Positions 41,722 to 49,709 of a stretch of DNA of 64,000 bases are shown here, one piece after another. Position 1 is the stretch's first letter, and each line of letters starts with the position of its first letter. Source of the DNA: Prado023 sp963818445. Lineage in GTDB: Bacteria > Actinomycetota > Actinomycetes > S36-B12 > CAIYMF01. Below the pieces are notes generated by a model. The model was not told the origin of the DNA. It saw only the letters and a list, made by a program, of their open reading frames with translations, and searched no databases. The stretch spans positions 62,001 to 126,000 of the forward strand of contig CAWFSG010000010.1 of assembly GCA_963818445.1 (NCBI GenBank), read 5' to 3'. The position numbers were made by a program, and so were the translations under genes.

Positions 41722-42921
41722 ATGAGCTTCGTCATCACCATCGACACCCCGCGCTGGCGGGCCCACCAGGACCGGGTCCGCGACGCGATCACCGCGACCG
41801 GCGCCACCCTGGTGCCCGTGGCCAAGGGCAACGGCTACGGGGTGGGCAACGTCCGGCTTGCCGCCGAGGCCCGGCGGCTCGGCGCCGACTGCGTGGCGGT
41901 GGGCACCGTCCATGAGGCTCCCGCGGTCCTGGCCGCAGAGGCCGACCTCGACGTCCTGGTGCTCGAGCCGCTGACGCTGCGCGGCGAGGTGGTGGCCGGT
42001 GCCTGGCGGGCCCTCGCCGAGCACCCCGACGCCGCCCGCGTCATCCACACCGTCGCCAGCCCGGAGACCGCGGCCGAGATCGTGGCGCTCGCCTCGCCGG
42101 AGACGCCGCGCCGGGTGGTCCTCGAGGGCCTGACCTCGATGCGCCGGTTCGGGATGACCGAGGACGAGGTGGCTGCCGCGATCACCACGCTCGCCCCGCA
42201 CATCGACTCGGGCGCAATCCGCCTCGAGGGCCTGGCCCTGCACCTGCCGATCGCGACCCCTGAGGAGCCTCGCATCGGGTCGATGGCCATGTTGACCTCG
42301 GACGATTCCGCCCCACAGCCGGTCGTGATCGGGTCGGCCCGGGTCCACGAGGTCGTCGCCTGGGGGCTGCTGTGGCCGAACCTGCTGGCGAACCTGGCCG
42401 GGCTGTCCGACGCCGGCTCCCTGTGGGTCAGCCACCTCGACGACCGCGAGTGCACCCAGGTCCGGGAGGCGCTGCCCGACATCCCGATCCGGCTGCGCCT
42501 GGGGACGCGGCTGTGGCTGGGTGACCGCGGGTCGCTGCGCGCGGGCGGGACGGTTCTGGCCGTCCATGCCACGCCCCAGGGCCAGTCGGCGGGCTACCAC
42601 CAGCGCCGCGGTCCGCGCGACGGCTATGTCGTGGTGATCGGCGGTGGGACCTCACACGGGGTCGCCCTCACGGCACCGCGTCCGGCCCGCAACGCCCGCC
42701 AGCGCGCCGCCGCGGCCGGTTCGGGTGCGCTGGAGGCCGCCGGTCGGTTCCGCTCCCCGTTCCGGCTGCCCTCGGGGGGTCAGGCGTGGTTCCTCGAGCC
42801 GCCGCACATGCACGTCTCGATGCTGCGGATCCCCAAGGGCACGATCCCCCCGCCGGTCGGCGAGCTGCTCGAGTGCGACGTACGGTTCACGACCGTCGCC
42901 CCCGACGCGATCATCGGCTGA
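41722..42921 (+). CDS. Alanine-racemase-like PLP enzyme
   Basis: A 399-residue fold-type III PLP enzyme. Lys35 in VPVAKGNGYGVG matches the Schiff-base lysine of alanine racemase. The barrel continues through GADCVAVGTVHEA and a C-terminal beta domain has SAGYHQRRGP and RLGTRLWLGDRG. It departs from true Alr in the second half, where the catalytic-Tyr region and the Alr YGR motif are not clear. It may racemise an amino acid other than alanine for the cell wall. GAGGG lies upstream of the ATG at 41722. It follows the FemX gene directly. Confidence 0.75.
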   Translation: MSFVITIDTPRWRAHQDRVRDAITATGATLVPVAKGNGYGVGNVRLAAEARRLGADCVAVGTVHEAPAVLAAEADLDVLVLEPLTLRGEVVAGAWRALAEHPDAARVIHTVASPETAAEIVALASPETPRRVVLEGLTSMRRFGMTEDEVAAAITTLAPHIDSGAIRLEGLALHLPIATPEEPRIGSMAMLTSDDSAPQPVVIGSARVHEVVAWGLLWPNLLANLAGLSDAGSLWVSHLDDRECTQVREALPDIPIRLRLGTRLWLGDRGSLRAGGTVLAVHATPQGQSAGYHQRRGPRDGYVVVIGGGTSHGVALTAPRPARNARQRAAAAGSGALEAAGRFRSPFRLPSGGQAWFLEPPHMHVSMLRIPKGTIPPPVGELLECDVRFTTVAPDAIIG

Positions 42922-42934
42922 GCGCAGCGCCCAT

Positions 42935-43028
42935 GATCCCGATCTGATCCAACTTCCGGGCCGAAAACGTGCCCGAGACTCGGAGCAACCCTCAAGGGGC
43001 GCCCGAGACTTGGAGCAGATCGTGATGG
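42935..43028. repeat. Dispersed intergenic repeat, copy B
   Basis: It begins GATCCCGATCTGATCCAACT, has two CCCGAGACTNGGAGCA sub-repeats (near 42972 and 43000) and ends TTGGAGCAGATCGTGATG. That end is the near-complement of its beginning, giving terminal inverted repeats (15 of 18 bases). Related to copy A at 24244-24340. The last codons of the GT87 gene lie within it. Confidence 0.8.
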
Positions 43029-44407
43029 GGTTGCGGCTTGGGCGGGGGCGGGGCCTCGTCCAGGACGCCTCCGCTTGGGTCGTTGACGTCCTCGGCGAAG
43101 CCATCCGTGCGTACTGGGTCGTGCCTGGGCGACCATGCGTCCCGGGCGACCAGTGCCATCAGCCATGCAGTGGCCAGCCAGTGCGCCGCCGTGGCGGCCA
43201 CGTACCAGCCCTCATGCAGCCCCTTGTCCTGCGTGCCGTACCCGACGAGGAACCACCAGATCCCCACGAAGTACGCCGACTCCGCCGCCTGCCAGATCAG
43301 CAGGTCGCGCCACCGCGGCCGGGCAAGCACGGCCAGCGGGAGCACCCACAGCACGTACTGCGGCGAGTAGACCTTGTTGGTCAGCACGAACGCGCCGACC
43401 GTCAGGAACGCCAGGGCCGCGAGCCGGGGCGGCTGGGGCGCACGCAGGACGAGCCACGCGATGGCCGCGCAGGCCAGCAGGAACGAGCCAGAGGCAAGTG
43501 AGTTCACCGCGTCGCCGGGGACGTCGAGGCCCACCAGCGTGAGGGCGTACCACGGCGACCCGAAGTCCATCCCACGCTCCCGGGAGAAGGCGTAGAACCG
43601 CGACCAGCCCTCGAAGTTGGCCAGCATCACCGGCACATTGACCACGAGCCAGGCGCCGAGGGTCCCGGCGAGGAACGCGCCGAGGGCCCGCCACTGCCCG
43701 CGCCTGGCGCACAGCAGTGCGATCGGGCCGACGATCACCAGGGGATAGAACTTGGCGGCCACGGCCAGGCCCAGCCACATCCCGGCCACGGCCGGGTGCC
43801 GCCGGGACCACGCCGCCAGCGACGCCGAGGTCAACGCGATCGCGAGCAGGTCCCAGTTGACGAATCCGGCCAGGGCGACGACCGGTGCGAGCGCGACCAT
43901 GAGCGCGTCCCACGGCCGGCGGCGCACTGTCGCCCCGGTGCTCGCGATGGTCCAGGCCAGGAGCGCGGACATGCCCACCACGTTGACGCCGAAGAAGGTC
44001 GCCGCACCCCCGCCGAACAGCCGGGTGATCCACGCGGCCACGTACATGAAGACTCCGGTGAGCACCGGGTACTCCAGCACCTGCTGGCCGGGCCCGGGCT
44101 CGAGCAGGTAGGGGAACGCCCCGTCGGCAAGCCCACGGGCCGAGTACAGGATCGGGATGTCCGAGTAGCACAGGTACATGTAGCGCTGGGGTGCCCCCCA
44201 CCCGTTGGCCAGGCAGTACCCCTTGGACAGCCAGCCCACCGCGTAGACGAGCAGCCCGACCACGATCGACACCCTGATCGGGGTCCACCACGACCGCCCG
44301 AGGCCCGCGTACCGACCCACGGGACCACCCAGCAGCGGCAGCGCAGCACGCGCCACCGGGTCAGCGTGAGTGGGCACCACGTACGGACGTGGCTCGGTGC
44401 GGTTCAC
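42992..44407 (-). CDS. GT87-family membrane glycosyltransferase (DUF2029)
   Basis: A 471-residue polytopic membrane protein with about ten hydrophobic segments and GT87/DUF2029 features, including LCYSDIPILYSARGLADG in the first periplasmic loop and VYSPQYVLWVLPLAVLARP. In mycobacteria the family transfers mannose from a polyprenyl donor to cell-envelope glycans. Its orthologue lies next to ponA1 in M. tuberculosis (Rv0051), as here. GTG 44407 follows TACGCT by 7 nt. The last residues, HHDLLQVSGAP, come from the dispersed repeat, so the normal C-terminus was replaced. Confidence 0.85.
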   Translation of the reverse strand: MNRTEPRPYVVPTHADPVARAALPLLGGPVGRYAGLGRSWWTPIRVSIVVGLLVYAVGWLSKGYCLANGWGAPQRYMYLCYSDIPILYSARGLADGAFPYLLEPGPGQQVLEYPVLTGVFMYVAAWITRLFGGGAATFFGVNVVGMSALLAWTIASTGATVRRRPWDALMVALAPVVALAGFVNWDLLAIALTSASLAAWSRRHPAVAGMWLGLAVAAKFYPLVIVGPIALLCARRGQWRALGAFLAGTLGAWLVVNVPVMLANFEGWSRFYAFSRERGMDFGSPWYALTLVGLDVPGDAVNSLASGSFLLACAAIAWLVLRAPQPPRLAALAFLTVGAFVLTNKVYSPQYVLWVLPLAVLARPRWRDLLIWQAAESAYFVGIWWFLVGYGTQDKGLHEGWYVAATAAHWLATAWLMALVARDAWSPRHDPVRTDGFAEDVNDPSGGVLDEAPPPPKPQPHHDLLQVSGAP

Positions 44408-44434
44408 GCGCGTCAGCGTACGGCCACTGATCGG

Positions 44435-46636
44435 CTAACCAGTGGGGCTGGGCGTGGCCGACACATCCTTCGCACCCTGCGCCTGACCCTGGCCACCCCC
44501 GCCGCCCGGGTCTCGGCTGCGCGCCGTCGGTCGGCTGCGGTGGCTCGGGCGTCGGGGGCTCCGGGGTCGGCGTCGGCTCGGGTGTCGGCGCCAGCGTCGG
44601 GGGCTCCGGGGTCGGCGTCGGCTCCGGGGTCGGCGGCGCGGTCGTGGGCTCCGGGGTCGGCGTGCGGTCGTGGGCGTCGGCGTCGGCGTGGGGGTCGGGG
44701 TGGGGCTGAACCCCCCGCCACCCGAGGGCGGATCCGCGGGAGCCACGAACTCCTCGACCGGGGTGTCGGCCAGCGCACCCACCATGAAGGCCGTCCACAC
44801 CCGCGCCGGGTAGCCGCTGCCGAAGAACTGCGTCTGACCACCGACGCCCGACAGCGACAGGACGTTGCCGTTCTTGTCGTTCTTGCTGAAGCTGACAGCC
44901 GACGCCAGCTGCGGGACGTACCCGGCGAACCATGCCGACCGGTACTCGTCGGTCGACCCGGTCTTGGCCGCCACGGGCCTGCCCAGGGCCCGCGCCGGGC
45001 CACCCGTGCCGTTGGTCACGACGCTCTGCAGGGCGAAGTTGACGACATCGGCGGTGTTCTCGTCGAACGCCCGCTGGGGGTCATCGGTGCGCTCGTAGAG
45101 CACCGAGCCATCCGCGGCCGACACCGACCGGATCGTCGTCGTGGTGGCACGCTCCCCACGCGCGGCGAAGGTCGCATAGGACTGGGCGATGTCGACGGTG
45201 TGCGCCGACGCGGTCCCCAGGACGAAGGTCAGGTTCGGGTCATCGAGCCTCAACCCCGGGGTGTCCTGCGGGATCCCGGCACGCAGAGCGGCCTGCTGGA
45301 CCGCCTCCACGCCCGTCTCGTCCTCCACCGACACGTACACGGTGTTGATCGACTGCTCGGTTCCCTTGAGCAGGGTCACCTGGCTCCCGTACGAGTTGTC
45401 GGCGTAGTTGTTGACCTCATAGCCGGAGACCTCGGTCGGGGAGTTGCCCGGCCACAGGGTGTCCAAGCCGATCTCGTCCTCGGTCGCCGCCGCCAGGCCG
45501 AAGGGCTTGAACGTGGAGCCGGCCTGCTGGCTGGCCATGGTCGCGTTGTTGAACTGGTCCTCGAGGTAGTCCGCGCCGCCGTACATGGCCACGAACTCGC
45601 CCGTGACCGGCTCGACCGCCGCCAGGCCGATCCGCACGCCCTCCATCCCGGTGGTGGGGGCCTGCTCCTTGACTGCCTTCACCGCCGCGGCCTGGGCCTT
45701 CTTGTCGAAGGTGCTGACGATCCGCAGGCCGCCACCCTCGATCTCGGCCTCGGCGAACCCGAGGGCGACCAGTTCCTCCTGCACCGCGCGGATCAGGTAC
45801 CCGGTCGGCCCGGCGTACTTCTCACTCACCTTGCGCTTCTTGATCTTCGGGAAGTTGTCCAGCGCCTCGTCGCGCTCCTTCTGGCTGATGTAGCCCTCCT
45901 CGTACATGGCATTGAGGACGTAGGCGTAGCGCGTCTCCAGGTTGTCCATGTTCGTGTCCGGGTTGAACCGGCCGGGAGCGTTGATGATGGCAGCCAGGAC
46001 CGCCGACTGCTCGAGGGTCAGCTCGGAGGCTGGCACCCCGAAGTAGGCCTCGGCGGCGGTCTCGACGCCATAGGCACCCCGGCCGAAGTAGATCGTGTTC
46101 AGGTAGCGCTCGAGGATCTCGTCCTTGGTCAGGGTGGTCTCGAGCTTGAGGCTCAGGACCAGCTCCTTGAGCTTGCGGACGAAGGTCTGCTCCTGGGTCA
46201 GGTAGGCGTTCTTCGCGTACTGCTGGGTGATGGTCGACCCCCCCTGCGACGAGCCGGTGGTCAGGTTCCGCCACATCGCCCGGCTGAAGCCGACGACGTC
46301 GAAGCCGGAGTGCTCGTAGAACCGGCGGTCCTCGGCGGCGATGACCGCCTGCTGCATGTCCTCGGGGATCTCCTCGATGGGCACCGAGATCCGGTTGGTG
46401 TCCCCGAGGCGGGCCATCTCCTTCTCGCCGTCGTTCCAGTAGATGATCGAGGTCTGGGCGGCAGCGACCTCGTTCTCCTCCGGGATGTCGATCGTGACCC
46501 AGGCGAAGGCGACCAGCGCCGCGAGGGCTGCCGCGCCCAGCACGAACAACGTGCCCAGGGTGCCGAACACGAGCTTCCAGGACGGGATGAAGCGCGTCCA
46601 TCCCTCGCGGTCGTCCCGCGGGTAGTTGATCCTCAC
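44435..46636 (-). CDS. Bifunctional class A penicillin-binding protein (PonA1-like)
   Basis: A 733-residue protein: short cytoplasmic tail, one membrane helix (about 22-46), GT51 glycosyltransferase with AAEDRRFYEHSGFD and GGSTITQQYAKN, and a transpeptidase with STFKP (about residue 370) and KTGS. It polymerises and crosslinks peptidoglycan. The C-terminal tail begins PTPTPTPTPTT, turns Arg-rich for about 55 residues, and ends GGGGGQGQAQGAKDVSATP. In another frame that Arg stretch reads PTPEP repeats, so two compensating one-base indels (near 44670 and 44515) are likely. GTG 46636 lies 7 nt after TACCGT. Confidence 0.92.
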   Translation of the reverse strand: MRINYPRDDREGWTRFIPSWKLVFGTLGTLFVLGAAALAALVAFAWVTIDIPEENEVAAAQTSIIYWNDGEKEMARLGDTNRISVPIEEIPEDMQQAVIAAEDRRFYEHSGFDVVGFSRAMWRNLTTGSSQGGSTITQQYAKNAYLTQEQTFVRKLKELVLSLKLETTLTKDEILERYLNTIYFGRGAYGVETAAEAYFGVPASELTLEQSAVLAAIINAPGRFNPDTNMDNLETRYAYVLNAMYEEGYISQKERDEALDNFPKIKKRKVSEKYAGPTGYLIRAVQEELVALGFAEAEIEGGGLRIVSTFDKKAQAAAVKAVKEQAPTTGMEGVRIGLAAVEPVTGEFVAMYGGADYLEDQFNNATMASQQAGSTFKPFGLAAATEDEIGLDTLWPGNSPTEVSGYEVNNYADNSYGSQVTLLKGTEQSINTVYVSVEDETGVEAVQQAALRAGIPQDTPGLRLDDPNLTFVLGTASAHTVDIAQSYATFAARGERATTTTIRSVSAADGSVLYERTDDPQRAFDENTADVVNFALQSVVTNGTGGPARALGRPVAAKTGSTDEYRSAWFAGYVPQLASAVSFSKNDKNGNVLSLSGVGGQTQFFGSGYPARVWTAFMVGALADTPVEEFVAPADPPSGGGGFSPTPTPTPTPTPTTARRPRSPRPRRRPRSRRRPRSPRRWRRHPSRRRPRSPRRPSHRSRPTARSRDPGGGGGQGQAQGAKDVSATPSPTG

Positions 46637-46643
46637 GCTGGGT

Positions 46644-46649
46644 ACGGTA
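46644..46649 (-). promoter_or_regulatory. -10 hexamer TACCGT for the class A PBP gene
   Basis: TACCGT ends 7 nt before GTG 46636, leaderless pattern, in the divergent region with the DUF5318 gene. Confidence 0.45.
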
Positions 46650-46723
46650 GTGGACCCGCGTCGTCACCGCGCCGTGATCGCGGCAGGTCACGCCGGTCAC
46701 GGCACCGGGCACGGCACAAGGCT

Positions 46724-46770
46724 CCGGCACAGGGCCCCGGCACAGGGCCCGGGCACAGGGTCCCGGCAGG
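46724..46770. repeat. 13-bp tandem repeats in the PBP/DUF5318 divergent promoter region
   Basis: CCGGCACAGGGCC is repeated at 46724 and 46737, imperfectly at 46750, with a partial fourth unit. The 174-bp interval carries both leaderless promoters at its ends. Confidence 0.7.
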
Positions 46771-46810
46771 GACGGGTGCGCTCCGGGCCGGTCCGGCCTA
46801 CCCTTGTGCG

Positions 46811-47314
46811 ATGGCCGCCCCGCGCACGTCGACGATCCGGGGCTCCCGCACGTCCATGCCCACCAAGGCCCCGGCCCCCCATCCCGACGAGTTCGCACCC
46901 GAGGCGATCGAGGACCCCGAGGCCCCGCGCGACGTTGTCTCCTTCGCCCTCGCGCGCCGCTCCGCCCTGGAGACGATGCGCCGCGGTGGGGCCTTCAACA
47001 GCGACTACTGCGACGCCGACCCGGGCCTGCTGCGGGCCGCGAAGTACCACGGCGAGGCCACCGACCGGGGCTGCCCGGTGTGCCGGCGGCCCGAGCTGGT
47101 CGAGGTGACCTGGGTCTACGGGGCCCAGCTCGGCCCGCTGAGCGGCTCAGCCCGCGCGCAGGCGCAGCTGCCGGGCATGGCCCACGAGCACGGGCGGTTC
47201 AAGGTCTACGTCGTCGAGGTCTGCCGGCACTGCTCGTGGAACCACATGGTGATCTCCTTCTTCCTCGGCGACGGCCGGCCGCGCACCATCGGTCGAGGGC
47301 GCAGCCGGGACTAG
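46811..47314 (+). CDS. DUF5318 family protein
   Basis: A 167-residue cytosolic protein. It matches DUF5318: YCDADPGLLRAAKYHGE, a GCPVCRRPEL zinc-type CxxC, TWVYGAQLGPLSGSA and VYVVEVCRHCSWNHMV, a second CxxC. A zinc ribbon is likely; the function is unknown. M. tuberculosis Rv0049, next to ponA1, is in the same family. ATG 46811 follows TACCCT (46799-46804) by 6 nt. It is divergent from the PBP gene across the 13-bp repeats. Confidence 0.87.
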   Translation: MAAPRTSTIRGSRTSMPTKAPAPHPDEFAPEAIEDPEAPRDVVSFALARRSALETMRRGGAFNSDYCDADPGLLRAAKYHGEATDRGCPVCRRPELVEVTWVYGAQLGPLSGSARAQAQLPGMAHEHGRFKVYVVEVCRHCSWNHMVISFFLGDGRPRTIGRGRSRD

Positions 47315-47365
47315 CACCCGGGAGGGGCGCGCATCCCCGCCCCCGGTCATGCCACGCTGAGTGCC

Positions 47366-48307
47366 GTGCCCGAGCTGCCCGAGGTCACCGCCCTCGCCGA
47401 GGCGCTGTCCGCACGCACCGCGGGCCTGCGGGTCGCCCGGGTCGAGGTGGCGGCGATCAGTGCCCTCAAGACGTTCGATCCACCGGTGAGCGCGGTCGCC
47501 GGGTGCGAGGTCCTGGGCTTCTCCCGCCTCGGCAAGCACCTGGTGCTCGAGCTCGTCGACCCCCAGGGCGAGCCCCTGTACGTGGTCATCCACCTGTCCC
47601 GGGCGGGGTGGGCTCGCTGGCGCGACGACCCCCCCGCCGCCCCGGCCCCGTTCGGTCGCCGCGGCGGTGGGCGCGGAGCCGGCTCCGCCCTGGCCCTGCG
47701 CATCGTGTTCGGGGCGGGCGCACGCGGAGGGCCCGACGGGCAGCCACCGGGCGCTGCGATCGCAGCGCTCGATGTCACCGAGGCGGGCACCCAGAAGCGC
47801 CTGGCCGTCCACGTCGTGCGCGATCCCGCCGACGTCCCGGCCGTGGCCCGGCTCGGCCCGGATCCCCTCGACGACCTGACCCCCGAGCTGTTCCACGAGA
47901 TCCTCGTCGCCGCGGGCCGCTCCCAGGTGAAGGGCGTGCTGCGCGACCAGTCGCGGATCGCCGGGATCGGCAACGCCTACTCCGACGAGATCCTGCACGC
48001 CGCCCGGATGAGCCCGTTCGCACCGGCCGGGACGCAGACGCCGGAGGCCGAGGCGCGGCTCTACTGCGCCATGCGCGACACGCTGGCCGACGCCGTGGCC
48101 GTGGCCCGGGCGACCGATCCGGCCACCCTCAAGGCCGAGAAGAAGGCGGGCATGGCCGTGCATGGGCGCACCGGGCAGGCGTGCCCGGCGTGCGGCGACA
48201 CCGTGCGCGAGGTCAGCTTCGCCGACTCGAGCCTGCAGTACTGCCCCACCTGCCAGACGGGCGGCAAGCCACTGGCCGACCGTCGCATGAGCCGCCTGCT
48301 GAAGTAG
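47366..48307 (+). CDS. Fpg/Nei-family DNA glycosylase
   Basis: A 313-residue base-excision repair enzyme. The N-terminus PELPEV supplies the catalytic Pro2 and Glu3; the H2TH region is around KGVLRDQSRIAGIGNAYSDE; the C-terminal zinc finger is CPACGDTV plus CPTCQTGGK. It removes oxidised purines or pyrimidines and nicks the DNA. An Arg/Gly-rich insertion (about residues 95-105) interrupts the first domain. GTG 47366 follows CACGCT by 7 nt. Fpg and Nei cannot be separated with confidence; the KTFDPP loop is not diagnostic. Confidence 0.86.
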   Translation: MPELPEVTALAEALSARTAGLRVARVEVAAISALKTFDPPVSAVAGCEVLGFSRLGKHLVLELVDPQGEPLYVVIHLSRAGWARWRDDPPAAPAPFGRRGGGRGAGSALALRIVFGAGARGGPDGQPPGAAIAALDVTEAGTQKRLAVHVVRDPADVPAVARLGPDPLDDLTPELFHEILVAAGRSQVKGVLRDQSRIAGIGNAYSDEILHAARMSPFAPAGTQTPEAEARLYCAMRDTLADAVAVARATDPATLKAEKKAGMAVHGRTGQACPACGDTVREVSFADSSLQYCPTCQTGGKPLADRRMSRLLK

Positions 48308-48329
48308 CACAGGCGATAGGCTCACCCAC

Positions 48330-49637
48330 ATGGCGTGGCTGATCACCGGAGGGGCTGGATACATCGGGGCACACGTCGTGCGCGACATGGTGGCCAGCGG
48401 CCGGGATGTGGTGGTGCTCGACGACCTGTCGACCGGCCGGGCCACACGGCTGCCCGACGGGGTCCCGTTGATCAAGGCCGACGTCAACAACCGCCGCGCC
48501 GTCCGGCGTGCGCTCACCACCCACCCGATCACCGGCGTGATGCACTTCGCCGCGCGCAAGCAGGTCGGTGAGTCGGTGGAGCGCCCGCTGCACTACTGGT
48601 CGCAGAACGTGGGCGGCCTGCAGGTCCTGCTCGAGGAGATGGTCGCGGCCGGGACGACGCAGATGGTGTTCTCCTCCTCGGCGGCGGTGTACGGGCAGCC
48701 CGACCTGACTCCGGGGGCCCCCGGCGTCTCCGGGGACGGCCGGATCCTGGAGTCAGCACCACGGATGCCCATGAACCCGTACGGCGCGACGAAGCTGGCA
48801 GGCGAGCACATGATCGCGGCCACCGCTCACGCCCATCAGTGGCATGCGATGAGCCTGAGGTACTTCAACGTGGCGGGAGCGGCGAGCCCCGAGCTCGGCG
48901 ACCCTGCGGCCCTGAACCTGATCCCGATGGTCCTCGAGGCACTCGAGAACGGCCGCCGCCCCAAGGTGTTCGGCGATGACTACCCGACTCCGGACGGCTC
49001 GTGCATCCGGGACTACATCCACGTCGCCGACCTCTCAGCCGCGCACGTGGCGGCCGCCCGGATCGTCGAGATCTCCCACCAGGCCGAGGTGCTGCGCGCC
49101 GCCGGCGACCGGGTCCAGGATGCGGCGGCCCGCGCGGAGCTGGCGGCCGCCCGGTTCCCCGGCGGCTCGGCTGCCGTGGAGGCCGCCTCGCACGTCCCGG
49201 CGCGCGCCATCGAGCGGATGCCGGCGGCCGCCCGCGCGGTCGAGATGGCCGCCCAGCGCATCCCCGGGGTGATCCGCTCCACGACCGGTCCCGGTGGCCG
49301 ACGCGGCCAGGCCGGTGAGCTCGTCGCCGAGGTCGCCTCCCAGCTGGGCTCGATGGTGGCCCGAGTGGCCGGCGTCGAGGATGCGCCGCGCCTGGAGGAC
49401 CATGTCGCGGTCAACATCGGGACGGGCACGGGGTACTCGGTGTTCGAGGTCATCGAGGCGCTGCGCCGCTCGATGGGCAAGGAGTTCGCCGTCGAGATCG
49501 TCGAGCGCCGCCCCGGCGACCCGCCGGCGCTGGTGGCTGATCCGAGCCTCGCGGGGACGTTGCTCGGCTGGCGGGCCCGGCGGTCGCTGGCGGACATGAC
49601 CGACTCGGCGTGGGCGGCCTGGCAGACGCGCCCCTAG
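48330..49637 (+). CDS. UDP-glucose 4-epimerase-like protein with a helical insertion
   Basis: A 435-residue short-chain dehydrogenase. NAD binding is at ITGGAGYIGAHV, catalytic Ser in FSSSAAVYG, and Tyr151/Lys155 in YGATK; YFNVAGA and NIGTGTGYSVFEVI are GalE marks. Normal GalE has about 330 residues. Here about 110 Ala/Arg-rich helical residues (about 245-355) separate IHVADLSAAHVAA from the NIGTG strand. The insertion is in frame and carries no known domain. It may change partners or localisation. ATG 48330 lies 7 nt after TAGGCT (48317-48322). The substrate could be UDP-Glc, UDP-GlcNAc or another nucleotide sugar. Confidence 0.85.
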   Translation: MAWLITGGAGYIGAHVVRDMVASGRDVVVLDDLSTGRATRLPDGVPLIKADVNNRRAVRRALTTHPITGVMHFAARKQVGESVERPLHYWSQNVGGLQVLLEEMVAAGTTQMVFSSSAAVYGQPDLTPGAPGVSGDGRILESAPRMPMNPYGATKLAGEHMIAATAHAHQWHAMSLRYFNVAGAASPELGDPAALNLIPMVLEALENGRRPKVFGDDYPTPDGSCIRDYIHVADLSAAHVAAARIVEISHQAEVLRAAGDRVQDAAARAELAAARFPGGSAAVEAASHVPARAIERMPAAARAVEMAAQRIPGVIRSTTGPGGRRGQAGELVAEVASQLGSMVARVAGVEDAPRLEDHVAVNIGTGTGYSVFEVIEALRRSMGKEFAVEIVERRPGDPPALVADPSLAGTLLGWRARRSLADMTDSAWAAWQTRP

Positions 49638-49709
49638 GTCCATCACTGGCTCACCAGCCACACCAGCGCCTGCGGGCTGCCCTGGGGCGGACTGCCGATC
49701 CGTCCCCGA

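Noticed and set aside
43796..46810. Long plus-strand open frame opposite GT87 and the PBP
   Set aside because: Antisense of strongly matched membrane and PBP genes; only the DUF5318 end at 46811-47314 is a gene.
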